From Scleroderma bovista (taxonomy: Eukaryota > Basidiomycota > Agaricomycetes > Boletales > Sclerodermataceae): DNA of 64,000 bases. Under the pieces are notes generated by a model. The model saw only the letters and a list, made by a program, of their open reading frames with translations. It searched no databases and was not told the DNA's origin. Positions 1 through 9,802 of the stretch are shown piece after piece; the first letter of the stretch is position 1, and each line of letters starts with the position of its first letter. The stretch is taken from contig JAYMGJ010000134.1 in assembly GCA_037178675.1 (NCBI GenBank), forward strand, positions 25,079 through 89,078, read 5' to 3'. The position numbers and the translations under genes are program-made.

Positions 1-917
1 TTGCGAGTGATTTGCATGCGGAGGAACTCCTTAGGTTCTCCAAGGTCTCGGCACTCCCATTTGCGCATGAACTGCGCTTTGATGGCATCAACAACAGCCT
101 TGTTGGGGCCGCAGAATAAAGCGTCGTCAACGTAGATAATACCAATGACGATGTTGGTGCCTTTCTTCTTGTAGAAGAAGATGCCTGCTTCAGACTTAAG
201 GCGCTCAAACCCGAGTTCCTTGAGAGACTCATTGAGTGTGCGCCACCAGGCTAGGCCGGCCTGTTTGAGGCCATAGAGGGCACGCCAGAGGCGGAGCACT
301 TTGCACTCTTGCCCAGGAACTGCAAACCCTTCGGGTTGTTCCATGTAGATCTCTTCGTCGAGCTTGCCATACAAGTAGGCGCTCTGAACGTCGAGTCCAG
401 TGATATACCAGTTTTCAAGTGCGGCAAGCGCAAGCATGAGGCGCACTGTTTCAAAGCGCACGACTGGTGAGAAGACCTGGTCGAAATCTAATCCCTCGAC
501 CTGGGAGAAGCCCTTTGCTACTAAGCGGGCTTTCTTGCGGCCATCCGACTTCACATCGAAGACCCATCGATTCTTAATGACCTTCCGGTCTCGGGGACGG
601 TCAACTAGCTCAAAGACCTTGCGCTTTCGCAGCACGTCGAGCTCTTCTTGGCAAGCAAGTCGCCAGAGTTTCTGCTCAGCTTGGGGTAAGCGAGCGATGT
701 CCTTATAGGACCAGTTGCGGACGCTCTCGTATTGAGGGTCGCGGGTTTCAAGGGCTTTGCCCATCAGATAACGGACTAGGTTTGCTCCCCCTTCCTCGCA
801 CATCTTTTGCACATCTTCCTCACTGGGCGTTGCAGAGGTGTCGGGGAAACCACCAGGAACGTGGTCTGGTGTGTCCGGTTGTGGGGGCCTAGGGGCCTCA
901 CCCACTGTTTCTCGCCA
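1..917 (-). pseudogene. copia pol: reverse transcriptase (partial, after an in-frame stop)
   Basis: Continues in the same frame as the integrase after the TGA at 918-920. Family hallmarks in order: a KARLVAKGF-type motif near 440-470, the DVQSAYLYG motif near 375-400, ALYGLKQAGLAW near 245-290, and the catalytic YVDDAL motif near 120-140. This is the copia-type reverse transcriptase (RVT_2 family), which copies element RNA into DNA in cytoplasmic particles. The RNase H part lies beyond the window edge. No other frame break was seen from 917 to 1, so the single stop is the main lesion here. Confidence 0.88.
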
Positions 918-2474
918 TCAAGAGGCACTTTCGATATCCCGGAGTTGCTCAACGGGATGTCGTCGCTCACCATACACATTACCGGGGCGCAATGGCGCTC
1001 TACGTTCACGTTGGGGGCGGGCAGGGATATTTACTGCAGGAGGTCGTGGCGCATTCTGGCGGCGTTCAGCTCGGCCAGGGTGCTGCGGTGCCGGAGGTGG
1101 TGGGTTTCTTGCCGGTGAAGGCGTTCTCGGTGCCAGTGGAGGCACTGGAGATGGTGTATGGGGAGGATTTATTTGGTTAGGCTCTTCCTCAGGAGCCTCA
1201 GGTTCCTCGCGCTTTGGATCGTCATCCTGCGCTTGGGGATGTGGGTAGCCATGGTCATGTTCCACATTGTCATCACTGTCAGTATCATCAGGGGGATTCC
1301 CTGGTCGATCAGTGGCTGGTTTCGGATTTGCCCTTCCGAAAGGGTTCTCGAGAGGTTCGCGCCTGTTTTTGGGGCAGCGAGGGAAGTGATGCTCGTCAAA
1401 GACGGCGTGAGCAGCGGTAAACACTGCATTGGTGGAGCGCATAAACAGAAAGTTGCGCTCATTGCCAGGGGCAACACCGACATAAGTCATTAGCTCCGAC
1501 TTGGGAGCCATCTTATTTGCTCTAGCCGTTGCTGGGAGGTATACAAATGCTCCACAGCCAAACACATGTAGGTGGTCGATGTTAGGCATCTCCCCCTTAA
1601 GCATTTCATGGGGGGTGCGCCATCGCAGGCGAGCTACTGGAGTACGGTTGTAAAGGTGAGTTGCGTGAGCGAACGCAAATTCCCACCAGGAGTCAGGAAT
1701 GCAGGCTTGATGCCGCATAGACTCAGCTTTATCCATGAGAGTGCGCCCTAATCGCTCGGCGCAGCCATTCTGCATGGGGGTTCTTGGAGCACTTTGGTAT
1801 ATTCTAATTCCTTTCTCAAGGAGTGCTTGATCAAACAGATTGGATTTATACTCTCCACCGGCATCGGACATCCATCCAACGACGTGTGTATCATGTTGGA
1901 CGCGCACCATTTCGAGGAAATCTTTGGCGGCCGTAATTGCTGCAGCTTTGGAGCGAAGGGGCATAGTCCAGGCGTGAGAAGTATAGTCGTCGTAGAAGGT
2001 GATAACGTATTTGAATTTCCGGTACGACGTAACCGGGAAGGATTTGAGATCAGAGTGCACTAGCTCGAAGGGCTTAGAAGCACGTCTTTCGTTCTCTGGG
2101 AAAGCTCGATTGGGCATCTTGCCAAGAGCACATCCAGGGCAAACACAATCCTCAGTAGGAAAGTGGATCTCCGGGAAGCGCTGCGTATGTTTTTGCGCGC
2201 GTCGGAGCACTTCCTTCGAGGGGTGCCCGAATCTCCGGTGCATAATGTCGTAATCGACTTTGCTCACAGAGGCAATATAGTTAGATCTAATTATCGGGAT
2301 AGATCTAATCCCAAAAATGACGTTGCGATCGTCTTCTGGGTCTGGCCCAAACCATAGGCGTTCAGCTTTATGAATGAGGCTAATGCCTCGCTTATCGCCA
2401 GTGACTTTATAGTTACGCTGGAGCATTTCGCCCATAGAAATAAGGCGTGCAGTAGTGCCTGGCATATGGAGCAC
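918..2474 (-). pseudogene. copia pol: pre-integrase zinc finger and integrase
   Basis: The reading frame has a GAG-pre-integrase segment (MHRRFGHPS with H..H and C..C ligands, near residues 80-125), then an integrase core with all three acidic catalytic residues: Asp in HSDLKSF, Asp in MSDAGGEY and Glu in CAERLGRTLMDKAES. A long acidic, proline-rich linker follows, and the frame ends at a TGA (918-920). The next codons continue directly into the reverse transcriptase linker, so the stop is a point nonsense mutation rather than a true end. The apparent start is not a real start; it is where the frame emerges from the deleted gag-protease junction. Confidence 0.9.
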
Positions 2475-2479
2475 TTGGG

Positions 2480-3268
2480 TGAGTGTGATAACTTTCCCTG
2501 TCCTTGGGCAGGAGCGTTTCCGCTCGCACCGCCGTTGGACCCGCCTTGCTGCTGCTGCTGCTGGGCGAACTTAGGGTCAGCTGGCTTGCGCTTCACAGTG
2601 CTAAGCTTGTTGGCCTGTGGGCCCTTACCACCGGCGCGCGAAGAGGCGCCTTTCTGCTCGAAGGAGAGCGTGGCGGCCTTTATGATCCCGTCGGGCTTCA
2701 GATTTTTGATCTCGTCCGGCGACGTCTGGCTGAGTATCTGAGCTACAACCTCCATGGTGGGAGGGAGCTTGCAAAGAATGATCATTGCCTGCACGGGGGC
2801 AGGGAACTCGAAGCCGGCGTCTTTGAGGTAAGCAAAGTGGCTAAGCACTTTGGTGATAGCCGGAGCGGGATGGGAGCCAGCAGGGATGGTAGTCGCCAGG
2901 AGCTTGCTAAGCTCGGCGTAGGCGGAGCCGATACTGGGGGCGCCGAAGTTCTTCTTCAGGTGGTCCCAGACTTCCTTAACGCTATCGAGGTTGGAGACGG
3001 CGACCTGGATGGAGGGGGCGAGGCGCAAGGTGATGTTACCGAGCGCTCTCTCGGTGTTATTGTCCCACTCCTTACGGTCATCGTGGCCGTCAGCAGGTTG
3101 CGTCGTCGAGTAGACGTACCATTGGCCTTGTGCCCGGAGGTAGGCCTGCATAGAAGTGTGCCACTGCTGCCAGTTGGAGCCAGTGAACACGGGAACCATC
3201 TTGTCGAGAGCGCTGGACATGGTGATGTTCTGTTGGGAGTCAACGGAGTCAGCAAATGAATGCGACAA
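2480..3268 (-). pseudogene. copia gag, truncated at the nucleocapsid
   Basis: Starts at an ATG at 3268 and encodes a copia Gag of the UBN2 type: VPVFTGSNWQQWHTSMQAYL near residues 26-45, then a helical capsid region, then a basic, glutamine-rich stretch (QQQQQQ near residue 240). The expected CCHC zinc knuckle and the aspartic protease (D-S/T-G) are absent. Around 2480-2500 the sequence passes directly into a segment that matches the region just before the pre-integrase domain, but in another frame. I infer an internal deletion of the knuckle-protease segment with a frameshift. The same frame stays open to 2291, but that tail is out of frame with pol. Confidence 0.85.
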
Positions 3269-3342
3269 CGGACAAGCAAGAAAAGAAGAAACACCTGAGT
3301 GCTAGTGAAAGCACTTCTGTCAACAGCTAACTCATGACTAGG

Positions 3343-3540
3343 GTATGCCAGCGCAAGTCATCGACGATGTTCGCCATAGTTGGCGCGAGTCATCGACGAA
3401 CTTCGCGTGTGGCAGTACAGGTGCTCAACTAGGAGCTCACTGTTGGGCGCAAGTCGTCGACCGACTTCGCCTTGTGGCTGTGCAGGGGCTCAGCTAGGAG
3501 CTCACTGTGGTCCACAGCGTCAAGCTAGTTAAAGCGACGC
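3343..3540. repeat. direct repeats in the copia leader
   Basis: The core GCGCAAGTCGTCGAC/GCGCAAGTCATCGACG occurs about three times (near 3350, 3385 and 3450), and a CAGCTAGGAGCTCACTG-type module occurs twice (near 3427 and 3491). The stretch between the primer-binding-like site and gag has no open frame of note. Confidence 0.6.
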
Positions 3541-3584
3541 TCAGGGAGCTGGAGCGCTGCTTGGTGCATTGCTGCACACAGTGC

Positions 3585-3603
3585 GCTCACAGGGCTCATA
3601 ACC
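3585..3603 (-). other. candidate primer-binding site of the half-tRNA-Met type
   Basis: Directly after the inferred LTR end the minus strand reads GGTTATGAGCCCTGTGAGC. Its complement contains CTCATAA, as in the anticodon arm of a methionine tRNA. Copia elements of insects and fungi are known to prime from an internal half of tRNA-Met, so this fits that mode. Which Met tRNA it matches was not tested. Confidence 0.45.
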
Positions 3604-3789
3604 TGTTGGAGCAATACCTATGTACGTAGAGGAACTGCTACTCCAACTCACCTGTTGGGTGGAGTGCACAACCTGAGATGGTAGTGGTAGCTGGTTAAGA
3701 GCTGTTATATTATATAAGCGATTGACGCTGTTTATATACAACAAATAGTGTGACGCGTGACTGTGACACGTGATGTGTGACATGTAACA
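3604..3789 (-). repeat. copia 5' LTR (about 186 bp)
   Basis: On the minus strand it starts TGTTACATGTCACAC and ends CCAACA, so it has TG...CA ends. It holds TATA-like stretches (TATATAA near 3709-3720 and TATATAAAC near 3730-3740). No second LTR is in the window for comparison, so the inner end is inferred from the primer-binding-like sequence that follows. Confidence 0.6.
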
Positions 3790-4136
3790 TCTACTCTAAG
3801 GAGGACTATTACTAAGTCTACACTAATATGGGTCGCAGTCTTGTGCGCACTTCGTCGACGGTTTACGCCGGGTGCACGTGCGACTTCAACAGTCCCATCG
3901 AATTATCTGACGTTCAAGACAATGATGACTGATGTTTATTTTTCCCAAGGCATACATAGATATTCACATTCAGAAGCTTTCACTTGTGGGTATCTTTATT
4001 TTTGATGCAGACATTTTCGAATTCATGGGACTTATGCATGCTCTAGCAGCACTGACCGTGTGGCGTGGTGGTAGTATCATCGCCTGTTCTATTGTGACCA
4101 AGGACGATATGAGGCTGCAGGCGAAATTTTAGATAA
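3790..4136 (+). pseudogene. decayed F-box gene tail and flank (remnant)
   Basis: 3895-3932 reads like the acidic end of the F-box genes in this window (SDVQDNDD then stop), and 3930-4020 resembles 22335-22400, the flank just after the first F-box pseudogene (both carry CAAGGCATACATAG or AAAGGCATACATAG). I infer a third F-box copy whose body was lost on the left, where the copia element now sits. The match is short and weak. Confidence 0.35.
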
Positions 4137-4509
4137 CTCAATACGAGGTTCATGTCACATCGCTCTCTTTTGTCTGCTGCTTACCCAGGACGAATCGACA
4201 TCTTGACGATTGGTTACGGAGGGTCGATTGGTCCACCCATTGCAGGACTCTGAACGACATCACATTTTGAGACCCGCTACTTGGGCAGGCCGAAACAGAA
4301 TCTTTCAAGCTGGAGTATTAAGTTTGTAAACAAGGTGGTCTGATGGGAAAGAACAGAAGGCAAATGCTTGTAAGGCCTGCACGAACTTGCTGGATAGATA
4401 TTCCCAGCCTATCTGCATGACAAAATGAGCTGACTCTGGGTCAGGGGTTCATTAGCACTGGACCTCCTAGAGTCACTAGGGTTTTCTGTTGTTTGTGAGC
4501 TGACTTATG
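4137..4509. repeat. segmental duplication, piece 1 (matches 39481-39857)
   Basis: From TACGAGGTTCATGTC to TGTGAGCTGAC this stretch aligns along its whole length with 39483-39852, with scattered substitutions and small indels. In the other copy the sequence continues after GAGCTGAC straight into the F-box upstream region. Here it is cut off at about 4509 by the 13.8 kb insertion and resumes at 18327. Confidence 0.85.
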
Positions 4510-4513
4510 TAGC

Positions 4514-4545
4514 CTTATCTCGAAAAAACAGCATGTGGCAGTGCT
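4514..4545 (+). repeat. left terminal inverted repeat of the 13.8 kb element
   Basis: About 32 bp; pairs with 18295-18326 with roughly five mismatches. Shared core: AAAACAGCA then one variable base, then GTGGCAGTGC. Confidence 0.65.
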
Positions 4546-6537
4546 GGGGGCTGCGAAGCCATGCGCCAGCTCCTAACCACCTTCCGCAGCAGAAACGACT
4601 GTGCCTGTGTGTCTGACGGCATCGCGGCATCGTCGATCGTGCCCAGAGTGTACCCAGTGTGACACAGAACCAAATGTTTATGGCGGGTCAGGGTATGCTG
4701 AATGTCGCTTAGTACTAGTTACGGCTCAGTACCAAAGAACTACCAGTATGTAGAGTCCGATCTTCCTGTACACTTAACGAGTCGGGGGTTTGATGCACAC
4801 GTCTTCAACCTGCATAACTAAATGGTCAGAGCCCAGGATTCCCGCCCAAGGTCATTGATATCTAATACAGTAGTGGGGACACGTTTGCTTTGTCCTGGTG
4901 ACGCAGCCTCAGCTGTCGGGAAAAGGAAAGGAAGCAATCATAAGCGCCGGCGTGTTGGTCATGTCGGGATCAGGGTGCTACTACATAGTACTCCAGGTGG
5001 AGCGTCGCTTTAGAAAATGAGGCTTTCTGTCAGCTGTTTGAGGTCTTCGAGCACCTGCAGAATTAATCTTTGTACTTGACATCAAGCAACAGGCCCTCCC
5101 AAATTATCAGGTCCATCCACTCACTACCCTAAAGACTGGCATTTGTACAAACTAACAGCAGGAAAGGTGGACTGTAGTGGGTAGGTCAGGAACTACTCAC
5201 AGCCAAATTTCCCTTTTAGGCTACTGTCAAGTGTCAACGAACCCTGGGTACCGTCATAACTGACCTCACCCCCACAGCGCCCGACAATCGACTTATACAA
5301 CACTTTGCCTTGTCCCGTCGAGGTGCTTGCAAAGCTACTGCTTCGACTCTGCAAAGCCAGCTGGTTTGTTTGCAATTTTACTGCAATTTTTCCATTATAA
5401 AGGGACTTTACAGGACTTTACAATGGCTTTCCAGGACTTTATAGCTTGAACCAGCTCGCGGCCTCAAGGCGTCAGGGCACGACGTAATGCCTAGGTGCGT
5501 GTATTGAGCATGCGCCGCTATCCACGTCCTCGTCTAACTCCCTCCTTACCCACACCCTTCCCCCCATCCTTCGTTGCTGCACAGCGCTCAGCAATCTAAG
5601 ATGGTCACATTGGTGAGCTCCATGCGCGATGAGTCCCTTCAGAGTTGTACTGACATACCAAACAGTGTGGGCCACACTGTACTTCCCTTCATTGATGATC
5701 TTGTACACAATACCTCTCACCCCCGGATACCATATCCTCAGCCGGTAAGCACTCTCTCTCTTCTACCTTCCCTACCCCTTCCGATGTAGCCTATTAGAAG
5801 CCCCAATCGGCAGTGTCTGTTTCGCGGCAATGTGATCCCTTCTACAGCCACGAGCCCAAATCGCACCTATGCGCCAAATTTGTCACTCACCTATTCGCCT
5901 GCCTGGAGTTGCCCCCGTCCTCTTCTGGCTTGACAGTGAAGCTGCCCTATTTTATCGCGTACGCCTCCATTGCATGAAACTACACCCCTTGGTCACTTTT
6001 GCAGCCCCTCCTTCAATGACTCAAGGCGCGTTTTCCCATCACACGGGGATCGTCGGGCCATCGCCCTTTTGTCTCCGCGTCCATGTTTGTGCGACACCAT
6101 GCACTCGAACAAATTGTGGTCGATCGTCGTGCAGGGGATGTTCCAATGAGGGAATCAAGCAGATGGAGAGAGATGCACCAGTATCGGGAGCTAGACGTCG
6201 ATCTAGCGACCATACATTTCTATTTCTTTCTTCTTCATTTGGTGAGTCCCCCCACCATTTTCTGTTATTTTCCAGAAGTTAAATGATGATCCAGCAACTT
6301 TGGCCATACTTTTTTTTCATTTGGTGAGTCCCCCCGTTATTTTCCATCGACACCGTGTGCAACAGTCAACGCCTTGCGACTCCCCCATGTGGTTAATCTC
6401 CCAGATGGACTGGCTCTGCACAGCAAATCAGGTGGAGGCGACTAAAGAAGTCAAGGTGCAGCGCCCTCTGTGCTTGCGTGTCGGAACTCATCTTCTCTCT
6501 TCCTTGTCCAGGCCCTCACTTTCCTGCACTACAACTA
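4546..6537. other. no recognisable gene inside the 13.8 kb element
   Basis: Only short, biased open frames are present. A near-direct duplication is visible: TTCATTTGGTGAGTCCCCC occurs at about 6234 and again at about 6317. No RNA gene or conserved domain was recognised. Confidence 0.6.
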
Positions 6538-6620
6538 TGGCAGAATGTCCTGCTCACAGACTTGATCTCTGCATTGGTGGCAAGTATAGGCTTGGTAAGA
6601 AAATCGGCTCTCATTCTTTT
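6538..6620 (+). pseudogene. casein kinase 1 first-exon fragment
   Basis: ATG at 6538 opens a frame with IGGKYRLGKKIGS followed by HSFG, which matches the start of the CK1 kinase domain, whose usual form is VGGKYRLGRKIGSGSFG. The glycine-rich loop GSGSFG is changed to GSHSFG. A GT (gtaggt) follows directly after the last codon, as at an exon end. No further kinase exon (catalytic HRD or DFG motif) was found downstream, so this is a captured or broken exon. CK1 is a cytosolic and nuclear Ser/Thr kinase; this piece cannot encode one. Confidence 0.7.
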
Positions 6621-7023
6621 GGTAGGTGCTGCCACTATTCAACCTTCCGACTCTCTCCCAAGGTCCGTCCATTTATCGCCATACCACCATCCGAAGAACG
6701 TCTATATCCGTACGGACGACCCCGATCTTCCAGCATTTTATCGGTAGGTGCTGCCACTATTCTCACAACATTTGCGCTCGCTCAACCCCCCGACTCTCAC
6801 AAGGTCCATCCATTTATTGCCATACCACCATCTGAAGAACGTCTATATCCGTATGGATGATCCCGATCTTCCGGCATTTTATCGGTAGGTGCTGCCACTA
6901 TTCTCACAAGATTTGCGCTTGCTCAACCCCCCGACTCTCCCAAGGTCCGTCCATTTATTGCCATACCACCATCCGAAGAACATCTATATCCGTACGGACG
7001 ACCCTGATCTTCCGGCATTTTAC
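6621..7023 (+). repeat. three tandem units (122-143 bp) after the CK1 exon
   Basis: Units start with GGTAGGTGCTGCCACTATTC at about 6621, 6743 and 6885. The second and third are about 142 bp and share CCATACCACCATC and CCGATCTTCC-type modules with the first, which lacks about 20 bp. Each unit begins with the splice-donor-like sequence that follows the CK1 exon, so exon-edge material appears to have been triplicated. Confidence 0.8.
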
Positions 7024-7216
7024 TTTTATCCTTTGATCAACCCAATTTCCCTCCGTGGGATGACAGCAAGGAATGTTTCGCTTGTCTCACACAAAGTCAT
7101 CATATTTGGTGCCCATGGCGATGGCTTTGAGCTCCCGGAGGAGGTTGAACCACTCCTCGCTGATAAACCTTTGGGGAACATGCTGGCAGCCAAAGGTATC
7201 GCGCTCTGGTGGGCGC
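7020..7216 (+). pseudogene. unidentified coding-like fragment cut by the left inverted arm
   Basis: The frame reads as protein-like sequence (ISLRGMTARNVSLVSHK, then GDGFELPEEVEPLLADK, then GIALWWAL) and is abruptly replaced by the inverted arm at 7217. The matching downstream part may resume after 11903. I do not recognise the family with confidence. Confidence 0.4.
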
Positions 7217-9248
7217 TGTCACGCACCAAACAGGTTTGGTACAGTGAACATGGAAGATAACACCTATATCGAATGATCCTTATGTGAAGGATAAGCACGA
7301 CGGACCCTCATCGTAGCCATCTATCACACAAGACGACTATCCTGATGTGAGAGATGAATGCCAATGCAGACAGTCATCTATCGCACAAGAACCGCCAAGA
7401 AGCAGAAGAAACTGAAGGAATAACGTCAATTGTGGTATGAGAAAGGAATGCACACGTCTGCAGTCCAACTCCCATACCAGAACGATCAAAGAAGCCGAAG
7501 AATTGATGGAGAAATGAAGGAGAAAGAGAAGAAATGATTTTTAGCGCCCAAATGTCATTTTTAGGCACCCAGTGCCGGCATTCCGATATTTTGAATAGCT
7601 CCGTCGTTTCTGAAGCTATCAGGCACGTGACTATACCGTCAGAGAGCCTAGAACGTGGTCTATCTGCCTGTCAAGTTCCGACGCAAATCCGTTCATTTCC
7701 CACGGAGATATTCCCCCCGCAATCCAGACGTTCGCTTCATCGCTCACTATGGAGTCCGTATTTTCTCTGGATCATTTCTCCGCTATTGCTGCAGATCTCC
7801 ACTATGTCCTGCTCTTAGGACAGCCTCTCGCAGCGCGTTCTCCTCGTCAGTCCTGCGTCAAGGACGTACTTTGGTCATCTTAGGTCTATTGTCAAGCTTG
7901 AGAAGTCTTCTCTGGTTGTCTCTGTGTCCCCTGGGCCCTCAGCCTATGGTCCCTTCCTCCCAGATACTTGCCATGTCCATCTTCCTCTGTCGTTCGTCTC
8001 ACTTCCCTGGATGCATCAAATTCAATACTCTATCCGCTTCCCTACTTTCAGACGACGTCCCCCAGCACCATGACAGTTATTCCCCCCACTTTATAGTGCT
8101 ATTAGGAAGAAGAACCCTCTCTTGTTCTTTCCCAGAAGAGAGCTCGTCAAGGGAGCCCATGGTTGCGCTTCAGTGGCGCTAGAACACATGCACTATACCT
8201 TAGTGTATGCTGACCCCCCAAAAAGACCTCTGGACCCCTGGTACCCTTCTTGTGGCTGTTTTGTCTCGGATCAATCCCCCTATTTATCCCAGATCTTCCC
8301 CATTGTTGTCCCATCAAATTCCTGATGGTACACAGCCCCCCCATCAAACTTCTTAGGCTGTGCACCAATGACTCCTTCTGCTGTGCAGTGACTCATCCCT
8401 TGCTTACTGATGCTCTCTTGTCATCAGTATTACTCTATCCCTTTCGCATTTTTGGTATATTACTCAGCTGATGACTCACTCCCTTACCAATCAATCTTGT
8501 CATGCAGCTTACTCATTCCTTTACTCAGCAGCTTATTCATGCTTCCTATGCTTACTCATTCCTGCTTATCCCTTGCTTACTGATCGCTTACAAACCCCTT
8601 ACAAAGCTCTTACCAATCCCTTACCAATCCTTGACAAATTCTGCTTACTCCCTTCTCTTTTTGTACTTTAATGCTGTGCCCCCCCATGTATTTAAACCCC
8701 TGGGCTCAGCCCAGTGAAGAGACCCAATTTGCATGAAATTATCCCTCTCTCAGACTCTCTCAGTCAGTATCCCCTCAGCTCTTTGAGTCTTGTAGGCTTC
8801 AGTGAAGGTCTAAAGGCTCTAATATCTCAAGTTTATTCAGTCTATTCAAGTCCAAGTGTTTCTCTAGGCTCAAGCGGAGTCTAGCCAGTCAATCCTTCAT
8901 CTCTCATTGCTTCTGGACGTCAGGAGCCCCCTTGTCCCCTTGCTGCACCCATCTCTAGGTGTAGTATTGCTGTTTCAGTCTCAGTCAACCCAATCCCCGC
9001 TTTGACACTTCCTAGGCCTTAGGAAGAGTCCAGACCCCTATCCCCTTCGTCTTCTATTACTCCTGTACCCCAGGAGTATCCTGCATCATCATCTGCATCA
9101 CCCTGTTGGTGTAGATCCCCTTCCCCCCTCCTCAGCACATCCTCTCTGGACACCACGGAGGTAAACCACCACTCGCACTTTTTCGTAGTCCTTTGTTGGT
9201 GTTGTGTTTGGGTTATTACTCCGACCCAAATCCACACTTTGACTCACA
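7217..9248 (+). repeat. left arm of a large inverted repeat (LTR-like, ~2.03 kb)
   Basis: Starts TGTCACGCACC and ends GACTCACA, so it has TG...CA ends like a long terminal repeat. It is nearly identical to the reverse complement of 9803-11903; a 72-codon stretch of the two arms differs by one residue when translated. The arm holds an ATGTATTTAAACCCC TATA-like site near 8690 and a TTACTCATTCC-type low-complexity tract (8460-8640). It lacks about 70 bp (near 7838) present in the other arm. Open frames in it do not resemble a family I know. Confidence 0.85.
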
Positions 9249-9802
9249 GCGCCTGACCCGTACAATCCTTGTTCGGGATGGGTGCGACGTGCGCAGGATG
9301 TGCCGTTGGTGAAGAACTGGTACATTGAACATTGCCTTCCAGGCCACAAGGTATGCATTTATTGTCGCTTCATATTCAGTAGGTTTACTGTAGAATTTGA
9401 ACTACCTCCATCTCGATTACAGCATGAACTTGAAGCCTGCCAAGACTCTCATGACGAAAGAGCAGGAAAAGGAAATGTGCTTCATCTGTGCTGCGAAATT
9501 TTGCGTCTTACCAAGCTTGTTGTCGTCGCCTGCGTCCAATATCGTCTCGGAAACATCGACACATTCCGACTTGCTGATGCATTGCAATATATCTTTGCCC
9601 ATATTGGTGCTTTGACCGGTATGCACAGGTACAAGTACAAGGGGTTCATTTATTGTTCTTGTGACCATCTTTAGTGGGGCATTGTTCCCCTTCTTGAGCG
9701 CTGGTTGGACAACCTCCTCGCTCGACAATTCGAAGGACTCAACAATATAGGCATCGCAAAATAATTACGAAGCAGCGTGTTGAGTCGCACTATGATTCCC
9801 GT
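9249..9802. other. spacer between the inverted arms (554 bp)
   Basis: Unique sequence with a 130-codon plus-strand frame (9282-9674) and a 103-codon minus-strand frame (9417-9728). Neither shows a recognisable domain. The spacer could be the remaining interior of an element or an unrelated stretch between two insertions. Confidence 0.6.

Larger units (their letters stand above)
1..3789 (-). mobile_element. Ty1/copia-type LTR retrotransposon, 5' part, defective
   Basis: Read on the minus strand the order is LTR (3789-3604), leader, gag, then integrase and reverse transcriptase running off the left edge. Integrase before reverse transcriptase is the copia order. The 3' LTR lies outside the window. 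The copy cannot be autonomous: the zinc-knuckle and protease region between gag and integrase is missing, and a TGA stops pol between integrase and reverse transcriptase. Confidence 0.9.

Noticed and set aside
2504..3259. Plus-strand frame of 251 codons opposite gag
   Set aside because: Shadow of the minus-strand gag gene.
7655..8182. 175-codon frame in the left inverted arm
   Set aside because: Equivalent frames in the other arm are broken differently by the ~70 bp indel, and the sequence is Ser/Leu-rich without a known domain; treated as noncoding LTR-like DNA.
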